A stretch of DNA of 64,000 nt from an uncultured Alphaproteobacteria bacterium. GTDB taxonomy: Bacteria; Pseudomonadota; Alphaproteobacteria; Rs-D84. Where the stretch lies: the NCBI GenBank assembly GCA_944392775.1, contig CALXXV010000006.1, forward strand, positions 1-64,000. Direction: 5' to 3'. A program made the translations under genes and the position numbers. This document shows positions 45,795 to 53,528 of this stretch, one piece after another (the stretch's first letter is position 1; the number at the start of each line of letters is the position of its first letter). The notes below the pieces were generated by a model that did no database searches, was not told the DNA's origin, and was given only the letters and a program-made list of their open reading frames with translations.

Positions 45795-46205
45795 CTATTT
45801 ACACCACCCAATGCGACGCCCACCATCATAAGGCCGGCCTAAATTCTCTTTTATCAAAATTTCTCCTACATCTTTCCCATCACCGGTAAAAACAAATGCA
45901 TCTATTCTGCCAAGATATTTATCGTCTTTTATATTTATAAGCTCAACCAAACTTCCTATTGGCAATAATTCAGCCAATCTATTTTTAGCGATTATTGCCT
46001 TTTCTATTTCATCGGGACATCGACCATTAATTTCTGGGGTATCAACGTTAATCAACCTAACACGCACAGAAACATTTACTTCTTCATTCAAATGAACAGA
46101 AGCCGAAAAAGTATCTCCATCAAAAATATAATTAACTGTTGCAGGAACACCACGCGCATTAGTACACAACAATAAACCTACCCAAAACACAAAAAATCTT
46201 TTCAT
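45795..46205 (-). CDS. Exported thermonuclease-like (SNase) protein
   Basis: 136 residues. A signal peptide (about 1-19, ending RGVPA) precedes an SNase fold: YIFDGDTFSASV, VRLINVDTPEINGRC, LIKENLGRPYDGG and KYLGRIDAFVF. The calcium-binding Asp pair and catalytic Arg/Glu/Arg positions are visible. Probably a secreted or periplasmic nuclease. It is 9 nt after tolB and lacks its own Shine-Dalgarno, so its translation may be coupled to tolB. Confidence 0.8.
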   Translation of the reverse strand: MKRFFVFWVGLLLCTNARGVPATVNYIFDGDTFSASVHLNEEVNVSVRVRLINVDTPEINGRCPDEIEKAIIAKNRLAELLPIGSLVELINIKDDKYLGRIDAFVFTGDGKDVGEILIKENLGRPYDGGRRIGWCK

Positions 46206-46214
46206 ACTAAAAAA

Positions 46215-47534
46215 CTAGGGCAATTTAGGAGACCAAGTAGGTTCTACTCCATTTATATCATCAGGCAAATCGATATCATAAACGTTTTGCCCCGTTATAT
46301 CCACGCTACGAATATGGCTTATACGTTCTATACCATCTATAGCCTTTTCCGTTTCATAATAAACCAATCTTCTTGACCCAGGAGCCCAAGAAGGCGCCTC
46401 CATATACCATCCCCCCGCAAGAATTTTTTCATTTCTACCGCGCGGATCCATTATACCGATATAAAAAGTATCATCTGCCATTTTAGTAAAAGCAATAAAT
46501 TGTCCATCTGGAGACCATGCAGGTGTAGCATAACGCCCTGCTCCATAAGTCAACCTTTCAACTTTACCGGTTTCTAAATCTAAAACATAAATTTGTTGAT
46601 TACCGCTACGATCAGAATTAAATGCTATCTTTTTACCATCCGGCGAATACGAAGGACTTGTATTTAAAGAATTTCCAAACGTTAATTGTTTCAAGGCCTT
46701 TGTTTCTATATCATATTCATAAATATGAGTTATACCTTTTTTAACCAAAGACAAAGCTATTTTCGTACCATCTGGTGAAAAACGTGGTGCAAAATTCATT
46801 CCGCCAAATTGACCTAATCTACGTTGTTCCCCTGTATCTAGATCCAAAGTCCAAACCATAGGATCATCATCACGAAATGATAAAAACACAATTGTTTGCA
46901 TATTCGGTGAAAAATGTGGTGACATAACAAAAGTTTTTTTATCAGATAAAAAGCGCATTCCATACCCATCTTGATCCATTATAGCCATACGTTTTGTACG
47001 ATTATGAACCGGTCCTGTTTCCGCAATAAAAACGATTTGGGTATCAAAATAACCAATTTCTCCTGTCAATCTTTCATAAATAGCATCTGCCATTATATGT
47101 GCCAAACGTCGAACCGATTTCTTTGAAGCGACTAAACTTTGCGCCTCTATCTGTTCTTTACCAGTTACATCCCATACATAAAATTCTAAATTATATTTGC
47201 CCCCAGATTCCGCCGTTATTTTAGCCTGCACCAAAACCTGAGCCTTTATAGCCGCCCATAATTTAAAATCTGGCAAATGTCCCATTTCAACAAACTCTGG
47301 CAATGCGTCTCTAGAAACAATTCTGAATAACCCCGTAGACTTTAAATCCGCGTCAACAACATCTCTTATCATTGCGGCATCTTCAGAATCCACATTACCA
47401 ACCGTCTCAAACTTTTGTACTGCAATGGATATCGGTTCCGTTGCACCAGCAACTATATCAACTTTTAGCTCCGCAAAAGCCGCACCAAAAGAAAAAAACA
47501 CAAATGCCATAAAAATAAAAAATTTTTTTATCAT
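46215..47534 (-). CDS. tolB: Tol-Pal system protein TolB
   Basis: 439 residues. Signal peptide 1-21 (GAAFAE), N-terminal TolB domain to about 150, then a beta-propeller with repeated blades marked by FSPDGTKIAL, YSPDGKKIAFNSDRSG, WSPDGQFIAF. It binds Pal in the periplasm and links it to the TolQRA motor during division. AAGGATTTTTGT precedes the ATG. Confidence 0.95.
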   Translation of the reverse strand: MIKKFFIFMAFVFFSFGAAFAELKVDIVAGATEPISIAVQKFETVGNVDSEDAAMIRDVVDADLKSTGLFRIVSRDALPEFVEMGHLPDFKLWAAIKAQVLVQAKITAESGGKYNLEFYVWDVTGKEQIEAQSLVASKKSVRRLAHIMADAIYERLTGEIGYFDTQIVFIAETGPVHNRTKRMAIMDQDGYGMRFLSDKKTFVMSPHFSPNMQTIVFLSFRDDDPMVWTLDLDTGEQRRLGQFGGMNFAPRFSPDGTKIALSLVKKGITHIYEYDIETKALKQLTFGNSLNTSPSYSPDGKKIAFNSDRSGNQQIYVLDLETGKVERLTYGAGRYATPAWSPDGQFIAFTKMADDTFYIGIMDPRGRNEKILAGGWYMEAPSWAPGSRRLVYYETEKAIDGIERISHIRSVDITGQNVYDIDLPDDINGVEPTWSPKLP

Positions 47535-47565
47535 ACAAAAATCCTTATCAAAAATACTTCATATA

Positions 47566-47594
47566 ATTTTATATGCATCTTAAAGGAAAAGCAA
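47566..47594 (-). promoter_or_regulatory. Promoter of tolB
   Basis: TTGCTT (47589-47594), 17 nt, TAAAAT (47566-47571) on the minus strand. Confidence 0.55.
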
Positions 47595-47687
47595 GATAAC
47601 CCCAACTAAAAAAAGCAAAAACACAACAACACAAACAACAACACAAAAGTACACACCACAGCCATTACAGACGTAGACACAAATGTA

Positions 47688-47731
47688 TTGACAAATGTCA
47701 ACACAATGATATAGTCTTTTGTAAAGACTAT
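47688..47731 (+). promoter_or_regulatory. Promoter with two operator-like palindromes for the RHH-DinD pair
   Basis: TTGACA (47688-47693), 16 nt, TATAGT (47710-47715). The -35 is half of a palindrome, TTGACA-AA-TGTCAA (47688-47701). The -10 overlaps ATAGTCTTT-TGT-AAAGACTAT (47711-47731). Such symmetric sites are typical for autoregulation by a ribbon-helix-helix dimer. Confidence 0.65.
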
Positions 47732-47762
47732 GGTATTGAGGTTCGTATAGGAGATTGTATAT

Positions 47763-47987
47763 ATGCCAAATGTTATGCAACAACTGTTCGTTATGAACAT
47801 GGAAACCTTATTAAAAGAGTACGCAGCATATAAAACGTTTAACAAATCAGACTGCGTTATAAACATGCGAATTCCACGCCCTGTTTTAGAAAGCATAAAA
47901 CAGCTGGCAGAAAAACAACACGTTCCATACCAGTCATTAATTTCCTCTGTCTTGTTTTCACTTGCCAATATAGAAGAAGCGAAATAA
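47763..47987 (+). CDS. CopG/BrnA-like ribbon-helix-helix protein
   Basis: 74 residues. The C-terminal half, VINMRIPRPVLESIKQLAEKQ followed by HVPYQSLISSVLFSL, matches the strand-helix-helix of CopG/BrnA antitoxin-type DNA-binding proteins, including the PYQ tripeptide at the second helix. It probably dimerises on the palindromes in its own promoter. AGGAG lies before the ATG. It is 13 nt ahead of the DinD-like gene, in one operon, so it may be an antitoxin or repressor for it. Confidence 0.7.
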   Translation: MPNVMQQLFVMNMETLLKEYAAYKTFNKSDCVINMRIPRPVLESIKQLAEKQHVPYQSLISSVLFSLANIEEAK

Positions 47988-48000
47988 AAAAAGGTATAAA

Positions 48001-48933
48001 ATGCCGTATCAAAACCCAGAAAAAATTTTTACATTTCTTGAAAACAGAAAACATTTTGTAAAACAAGAATTGTTTTCTTATGCAACCGACACCCAATTTA
48101 ATAATTACTGGTTTTTTTCTGACCTATACAATTTATTTGGGCCAGAATACGTTGGCGAACACAAAAACATAAAAAGCACGACCCACTCTGCTTTAAAGCC
48201 TTTTGAACTACAAAAATCTTTACGGGGTAAGAAAAAAGAAATTTTACAACCAGAAAACATAAAAGATTTTTATACAAAGCACATAATTCCTATAACGAAC
48301 AAATACCAAATTTCATCAGGCAACACAATTTTACATGCAAAGGGACCCGATGCAAAATTAAGCAGATTTATATGTTGGTTAATTTTTAAACGGCATCCAC
48401 ATTTAATTTTTACACAATTATATTTTATGAATCCAAATATTGAATATGAAGACTTGTACGAACAAGCCTACAAATTTTCAAGAATATATCTTCGAAAAAA
48501 CTTAGCTCATACAGGCAGAATAATACACGGAATAACATCCAGAAAAAAATCCAACATAAAAATGTTCAATCATCTAATACACGAAACATTTTTTTATAAC
48601 ATTTCACAACCTGAACTAAAAAGAATATACGGAATAAAAGAAAATATAGAAGACCCAATATTAAATTATATGGGTTCAGATTCTTTGCTAGCACTTCAAA
48701 AAGCTTTCAGTTCTGCAATAAAACGTAACGATGCAAGACCAGACATGCGCTTTTCTACTTTTTCAGAATTACTTCTTAGCGAAGTAAACACTCAAAGAAT
48801 CAAACTATTTCAACAAACTGGAAAATACCCCGAACAAGACATAAATACACTTTCTATACAAAAACTAGAAACTGAACTAAATAGAAAGGAACGCGAATTC
48901 ATAAATAAATTCGCATTTCAATCAATTAGATAA
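48001..48933 (+). CDS. Divergent DinD-family protein
   Basis: 310 residues. Several blocks align in order with E. coli DinD as I recall it: NYWFFSDLYNLFG near residue 35 (Bro-N-like start), DAKLSRFICWLIF at 117, LIFTQLYFM at 135, PELKRIYGIKENIEDPILNYMGSDSLLA at 204-231, and GKYPEQDINTLSIQKLE at 274-290. DinD is a DNA-damage-induced inhibitor of RecA filaments. Here no SOS box is visible. Instead it is co-transcribed with a ribbon-helix-helix protein. Similarity is moderate, so the function is inference. Confidence 0.6.
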   Translation: MPYQNPEKIFTFLENRKHFVKQELFSYATDTQFNNYWFFSDLYNLFGPEYVGEHKNIKSTTHSALKPFELQKSLRGKKKEILQPENIKDFYTKHIIPITNKYQISSGNTILHAKGPDAKLSRFICWLIFKRHPHLIFTQLYFMNPNIEYEDLYEQAYKFSRIYLRKNLAHTGRIIHGITSRKKSNIKMFNHLIHETFFYNISQPELKRIYGIKENIEDPILNYMGSDSLLALQKAFSSAIKRNDARPDMRFSTFSELLLSEVNTQRIKLFQQTGKYPEQDINTLSIQKLETELNRKEREFINKFAFQSIR

Positions 48934-48941
48934 AACTAAAT

Positions 48942-48969
48942 AAAAAAGCGACCAAACGGTCGCTTTTTT
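48942..48969. terminator. Bidirectional terminator, DinD-like gene / pilin-like gene
   Basis: AAAAAAGCGACC, loop AAAC, GGTCGCTTTTTT. Confidence 0.9.
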
Positions 48970-48974
48970 GTTTA

Positions 48975-49355
48975 TTACATTTGTCCCCAACTCAATATAA
49001 CTTCCCGACAACCAATGGCATCCAAACCAGTAGAACTTAAGAAGAAAGACAATACTATACCGATACCAAACAGTAAAATAAAACCAACTAACATACCGGT
49101 ACCCTTTTTTCTCAGGTCTTCCATATCAACACCCTTACCGTCTTTGATATACCCCCAGGCCCAACCTGCTATAATAAATGCGGCACCAACAAACGCCAAA
49201 GTACGCAGAATTTTAAATACGCCATACATCTGACTAATCAACACACACAAACCATTATTGCTAACCCCAGCTGCCGCAGGCGCCGCAACAGCAGCAGCCG
49301 CACCAGACAAAACAACAACACTGGCAAAACCAATTTTTTTCAATATATTTTTCAT
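48975..49355 (-). CDS. TrbC/VirB2-like pilin
   Basis: 126 residues from the ATG at 49355, with AAGGGG before it; an upstream in-frame ATG has none. A signal peptide ends about residue 29 (AAPAAAG), followed by two long hydrophobic helices (ILRTLAFVGAAFIIAGWAWGYI and MLVGFILLFGIGIVLSFFL) joined by a charged loop, and a Cys at each end of the mature part. This is the VirB2/TrbC conjugative pilin layout. No other type IV secretion gene lies in the window, so its role is uncertain. Confidence 0.6.
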   Translation of the reverse strand: MKNILKKIGFASVVVLSGAAAAVAAPAAAGVSNNGLCVLISQMYGVFKILRTLAFVGAAFIIAGWAWGYIKDGKGVDMEDLRKKGTGMLVGFILLFGIGIVLSFFLSSTGLDAIGCREVILSWGQM

Positions 49356-49423
49356 ATAAATCCCCTTTTCTTTTTCTATAATTTTACCATAAAAAAACAA
49401 GTCTTTCAAGAAAGATGCAAAAT

Positions 49424-49449
49424 AAAAAGCGTTCTTAACGAACGCTTTT
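49424..49449 (-). terminator. Terminator of the Cys-rich lipoprotein gene
   Basis: AAAAGCGTTC, 5-nt loop, GAACGCTTTT, with A and T tracts. Confidence 0.8.
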
Positions 49450-49453
49450 ATAT

Positions 49454-49834
49454 TTACATAATAACATACCTACGTTTTAGAACTGCCTGACCGCAAGTTT
49501 TACAACCACACGATACCTTTTCAACATTGGCACCACACAGGTTACACGAAACCTCTTGTGCTGCCGGTACTAAAATCTTACGTTCTTGACGACGCTCTTG
49601 TCCAAAAGTATCACGCGCATACAAATCTTCACAACGAGTATTCCGATAAACAATCTTTTTATCATTATCGACACCGCCTACATACTGCGAGAAATTACGT
49701 CCATGTTCACCAGCATAATAAATACAATCTTGACCGTCTTGGGTATATCTTACCCCACCTTTATAATAATCGTAATAACCACCACAACCAGCCAAAGCAG
49801 CCAAAGCAACTACAGGAATCAGAACTTTTTTCAT
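49454..49834 (-). CDS. Cys-rich lipoprotein with CxxC motifs
   Basis: 126 residues. LAGC places the lipidated Cys at residue 17. The mature part is Tyr/Gly-rich (GGYYDYYKGGVRYTQDG). The C-terminal third holds CNLCGANVEKVSCGCKTCG, two zinc-ribbon-like Cys pairs, unusual for a lipoprotein. Possibly a surface lipoprotein with metal- or disulphide-stabilised end. A -10 box TATAAT lies at 49884-49889 on the minus strand. Function unknown. Confidence 0.6.
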   Translation of the reverse strand: MKKVLIPVVALAALAGCGGYYDYYKGGVRYTQDGQDCIYYAGEHGRNFSQYVGGVDNDKKIVYRNTRCEDLYARDTFGQERRQERKILVPAAQEVSCNLCGANVEKVSCGCKTCGQAVLKRRYVIM

Positions 49835-49975
49835 AACATACCCTTTTAGACTTCTATTTAATCTCTACCCACCCCCGATTCGTATTATAATTGTTACACA
49901 AAAGAGTCAGTTGTCAAGCATTGACACTCCACAAAACGTTCTATTATTTCTTTAAAACTCATTTGTTTTTATATA

Positions 49976-49984
49976 TGATATAAT
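49976..49984 (+). promoter_or_regulatory. Extended -10 promoter of the aldolase gene
   Basis: TGATATAAT, a TGn-extended -10, 18 nt before the start codon. AAAGGG sits between it and the ATG. Confidence 0.5.
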
Positions 49985-50001
49985 TTGAAAAAGGGTAAAA
50001 A

Positions 50002-50949
50002 ATGGACTATAAAGATTTCGGCCTAATAAACACAAAAGATATTTTTTCTGACGCACTTTCTCGGCGTTATGCTGTACCTGCATTTAATTTTTATAACATG
50101 GAAACGCTATCCGCAATAGTATCTGCCGCCCGCGAAAAGAAAAGTCCTGTAATACTAGCTGTATCAGAATCTGCCTTACAATATATGGGCAAAGATTTAT
50201 TAATGGGAATGATTTGGGGCTTAAAAATAAAACCAACCGAAAGGATCGCATTACATTTAGACCACGGTTCGTCACTAGAATCTTGTACTGATGCAATAAA
50301 GATGGGCTTCTCTAGCATAATGATAGACGGATCAAAATTACCGTTTAAAGAAAATATAGATTTAACTAAAGACGTAGTAAATATCGCAAAAAAATTTAAT
50401 GTTAGTGTAGAAGCAGAACTTGGCACATTGTCCGGCATAGAAGACGAAAATATTTCTAGCGAAGACTCTAGTTATACCAATCCTAATGATGTCGTAACAT
50501 TTGTAAATGCTACAAATGCGGATTCTCTAGCCATAGCAATCGGAACAAGTCACGGTGCACACAAAAGAAAATCCGACAAAGAGGAATTACGTTTTGATAT
50601 ACTAGAAGAAATATCAAAAGAGCTGCCAAACTTTCCCCTTGTACTACATGGAGCATCTAGTATTCCACAAAAATATATAAATACCATAAATGAATTTGGT
50701 GGCAACATCTCAAATGCTTTGGGGATTCCACAAGAACAAATTAAAAAAGCAGTTGAAATGAACGTATGCAAAATAAATGTAGATAGCGATTCCAGACTTG
50801 CTTTTACTGCCGGCGTAAGAAAAAGTTTATTTGAAACGCCCGAAAACTTTAATCCCAGAACTTATCTAGACGCAGGCATGGAAAACATAAAAAATAACTG
50901 TATAGAAGAAATAGAAAAAATTATGAATTCATCAAATAAAATACAATAA
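50002..50949 (+). CDS. fba: Class II fructose-bisphosphate aldolase
   Basis: 315 residues. RRYAVPAFNFYNMETLSAIV, the zinc ligands HLDHGSS and GTSHGAHK, VEAELGTLSG, the third ligand region LVLHGASS and the C-terminal KINVDSDSRLAFTAGVRKSL are the class II pattern. It cleaves fructose-1,6-bisphosphate in glycolysis or runs in reverse. It is a single-gene unit between terminators. Confidence 0.93.
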   Translation: MDYKDFGLINTKDIFSDALSRRYAVPAFNFYNMETLSAIVSAAREKKSPVILAVSESALQYMGKDLLMGMIWGLKIKPTERIALHLDHGSSLESCTDAIKMGFSSIMIDGSKLPFKENIDLTKDVVNIAKKFNVSVEAELGTLSGIEDENISSEDSSYTNPNDVVTFVNATNADSLAIAIGTSHGAHKRKSDKEELRFDILEEISKELPNFPLVLHGASSIPQKYINTINEFGGNISNALGIPQEQIKKAVEMNVCKINVDSDSRLAFTAGVRKSLFETPENFNPRTYLDAGMENIKNNCIEEIEKIMNSSNKIQ

Positions 50950-50977
50950 AAAAATTCCACAAAAGTGGAATTTTTTT
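50948..50977. terminator. Bidirectional terminator, fba / efp
   Basis: AAATTCCAC, AAAA, GTGGAATTT with A and T runs. It overlaps the efp stop codon. Confidence 0.85.
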
Positions 50978-51545
50978 ATTTAGCCCTTTCTACATATTCC
51001 AAGGTTTCCGTATTAACAACAATCTTTTCACCTTGCTCAATAAATAAAGGAACCTGAACACGAACACCATTATCCAAAATAGCAGGTTTTCCACCACTAC
51101 TAGAAACAGTCTGCCCCTTTAAAGCAGGTTCTGTTTCCTCAACTGTGGCAACAACTGTTTTTGGCAAAGAAATTGATACAGGTTGTCCTTCAACAAAATT
51201 TGCCTTTACCTGCATTTCTGGTGCCAAAAATTTCATCTGTTCACCCAAAGAATCAACCGGCATTGTAAATTGCTCATAATCAGACAAATTCATAAAGAAC
51301 GCATCAGATCCATCAGAATACAAATATTGACAATCAAAATCTTCAACCATCAATTTTTCAACTTTATCTTCTGCGCGCCAACGATCTCCCCCTTTATTAC
51401 CAGAATCAATATCACGAAGATCCGCCTGAACAAAAGCCCCACCTTTTCCAGGTTTTACTTTTGTAATAGACATCACAGAATACCGTTTACCGTTATGAGC
51501 AATTACCCAACCAACACGCATATCATTAGCAATATAAGACGCCAT
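50976..51545 (-). CDS. efp: Elongation factor P
   Basis: 189 residues with the three EF-P domains: N-terminal KOW-like with VKPGKGGAFVQ (Lys34 is the modification position), OB domain 2 and C-terminal OB with GVRVQVPLFIEQGEKIVVNTETLEYVERA. It rescues ribosomes stalled at polyproline. Whether an EpmA/B or other modifier exists cannot be seen. It is a separate gene upstream of ppa's terminator region. Confidence 0.96.
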   Translation of the reverse strand: MASYIANDMRVGWVIAHNGKRYSVMSITKVKPGKGGAFVQADLRDIDSGNKGGDRWRAEDKVEKLMVEDFDCQYLYSDGSDAFFMNLSDYEQFTMPVDSLGEQMKFLAPEMQVKANFVEGQPVSISLPKTVVATVEETEPALKGQTVSSSGGKPAILDNGVRVQVPLFIEQGEKIVVNTETLEYVERAK

Positions 51546-51604
51546 TTTTACCTCTTTTTTTATTTTTCATAAATTATAAATTATACCGAAGCAAACGCAA
51601 GCAT

Positions 51605-52147
51605 TTATTGAACTTCACGTTTATGCATCCAATATCTATCTATACTATCCATAATTAACTTATCAGCAGTTTCACGATCTGCCCACCCCGTTACTTTTGA
51701 CCAAGAATTAGGTTGTAAATCTTTATAGTGTTGAAAGAAATATTCTATTTTTGATCTTAATATAGCAGGCAACTGTTCAATATATTCTGTATTCGTATAA
51801 AAAGGATCTATTTTATCACGAGGAACACATATAATTTTTTCATCACCCCCAGCTTGATCTTCCATCAACAGTGCCCCGATAGGTCTTACTTCTATCAAAA
51901 CACCGGGACGCAAAGGCGCATTACAAACAACGACACAATCTAATGGATCCCCATCATCCCCAAGCGTTCCAGGAAAATAGCCATAGTTTGCAGGATACGC
52001 CATCGGAGTATGCAAAATTCTATCCACACGCGGTAAACCTGTTTCTTTATCTATTTCATATTTAACAAAACCGTTTTCCGGCACTTCTATTATAGCATTC
52101 ATTTTTTTTGGCGGCATTTGTCCCGCGGATATTTCTTCTATTTTCAT
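51605..52147 (-). CDS. ppa: Inorganic pyrophosphatase
   Basis: 180 residues from the ATG at 52147, with AAAGG before it; an upstream in-frame start has no site. MNAIIEVPENGFVKYEIDKETGLPRVDRIL, YPANYGYFPGTLGDDGDPLDCVV (with the metal-binding Asp triad) and EKIICVPRDKIDP are class I PPase hallmarks. It removes pyrophosphate from biosynthesis. Confidence 0.96.
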   Translation of the reverse strand: MKIEEISAGQMPPKKMNAIIEVPENGFVKYEIDKETGLPRVDRILHTPMAYPANYGYFPGTLGDDGDPLDCVVVCNAPLRPGVLIEVRPIGALLMEDQAGGDEKIICVPRDKIDPFYTNTEYIEQLPAILRSKIEYFFQHYKDLQPNSWSKVTGWADRETADKLIMDSIDRYWMHKREVQ

Positions 52148-52207
52148 AAAAAACCTTTTTTTGCCGGGCAATGCTAGCATAAAAATTACACTTTGCAATT
52201 ATAAAAC

Positions 52208-52236
52208 AAAAAAACTGCCTATCGGCAGTTTTTTTT
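52208..52236 (-). terminator. Terminator of dnaN
   Basis: AAAACTGCC, TATC, GGCAGTTTT, T-rich on the minus strand. It touches the dnaN stop codon. Confidence 0.85.
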
Positions 52237-53353
52237 ACATTCTCATCGGCATCAATATAAACAATGCATCTGTATTCTTATCCGTAGACTTTATAATAGT
52301 TGGAGACAAAGGATCTTGCATTTCCATCTGGAAAGAATCACCTTCTACTTGTCCTGCAACGTCCATTAAGAACTTCACATTAAAGGTAACTGTAAACGAC
52401 GCATCCGCATTATATTCAATATCTAATTCCTGTGTTGCAGTCCCTGCATCTGGACTTGAAGCATTTACAACTAATTTATTCATAGAAAACGTCAATTGTA
52501 CAGACTTTGTTTTATCAACACTGGCGACAGAAACCAAATCAACAGAATTTAAAAACTGCTTTCTATCCAGAATCGCGATTTTATCATTACCTTTTGGTAT
52601 AACAACACGATAATTAGGATATTGCGCGTCAACTAATTTACTTGTTAAGGTTGCCGGTCCAACAGTAAATCTTGCTTTTGTATCAGACAATTCAACAAGA
52701 ACATCATCAACCGTAGCGTCTTCTAACAATTTAGACAATTCACCAATTACTCTACGTGGCAAAATTACAGCAGGCATTTCTTCACTTCCTGCAGGCGCAG
52801 GCATTGCGCACAACGCCATACGCTGAGCATCCGTTGCAACAGCCGTCAATTTTTTTTCACCGTCATCTTCGGAAAGATGAAAATAAATTCCGCCTAAATG
52901 ATATCTAACATCATCTGTTGGTATTGCAAATTTTGTTTGATTTATTAAATGCGCTAAATCCCCTGTTGTCATTTGAAACTTCGTCGTCAAATTACTACCC
53001 GCCATAGCCGGGAAATTTTCAGCCGGCAAAGTTGGCAAATGAAATATAGCCCGTCCACTAGACACAACCAATTGGTCACCAGACTGTTTAAAAGAAATCT
53101 CTGAATCATCAGGTAACTTACGAACAATATCGTACAACATCTGAACAGGGACAGTTGTTTTTCCGCCCAACGTAATATCCGCAGCCACATGTTCTACTAA
53201 TTCTAAATCAACATTTGTTGCCGACAAGACTAAATCATCCGCAACTTCTAATTTTACATTCATTAATATCGGCAATGTTGCGCGCTTTTCTACGATGGAT
53301 TGCATATGTCCCAGCGCACGGATCAAAACCTGACGAAATACCGAAAATTCCAT
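52235..53353 (-). CDS. dnaN: DNA polymerase III subunit beta (sliding clamp)
   Basis: 372 residues in three repeated clamp domains: MEFSVFRQVLIRALGHMQSIVEKRATLPILMNVKLE, VRYHLGGIYFH, and KFLMDVAGQVEGDSFQMEMQDPLSPTIIKS near the C-terminus. It tethers polymerases to DNA. dnaA and recF, which often flank it, are not in the window. AGGAGTGTATAC precedes the ATG. Confidence 0.97.
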   Translation of the reverse strand: MEFSVFRQVLIRALGHMQSIVEKRATLPILMNVKLEVADDLVLSATNVDLELVEHVAADITLGGKTTVPVQMLYDIVRKLPDDSEISFKQSGDQLVVSSGRAIFHLPTLPAENFPAMAGSNLTTKFQMTTGDLAHLINQTKFAIPTDDVRYHLGGIYFHLSEDDGEKKLTAVATDAQRMALCAMPAPAGSEEMPAVILPRRVIGELSKLLEDATVDDVLVELSDTKARFTVGPATLTSKLVDAQYPNYRVVIPKGNDKIAILDRKQFLNSVDLVSVASVDKTKSVQLTFSMNKLVVNASSPDAGTATQELDIEYNADASFTVTFNVKFLMDVAGQVEGDSFQMEMQDPLSPTIIKSTDKNTDALFILMPMRM

Positions 53354-53406
53354 GTATACACTCCTGTTTAATATAAAAAATCTTTTATCCTACATTCTTT
53401 TTTTTT

Positions 53407-53436
53407 AGTTTATCAAAAAATCTCGATTCGGTGCAA
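53407..53436 (-). promoter_or_regulatory. Promoter of dnaN
   Basis: TTGCAC (53431-53436), 18 nt, TAAACT (53407-53412) with TGA extension on the minus strand. Confidence 0.55.
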
Positions 53437-53528
53437 GAGTAAAAGAACTTTATTTAAGCCACAAAATATAATAAATACACGACTTGTTTTATAGTAAAAA
53501 CAAACTTTTTAACAAAATTTATAAAAGG

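Noticed and set aside
47606..47968. Minus-strand frame over the ribbon-helix-helix gene
   Set aside because: Low-complexity Cys/Val run caused by an A/C-rich tract on the plus strand (about 47590-47680); the plus-strand gene has a promoter and Shine-Dalgarno.
47760..48000. LexA (SOS) box before the DinD-like gene
   Set aside because: Only a single GTTC near 47740 was found; the paired GTTC-N7-GTTC pattern is absent.
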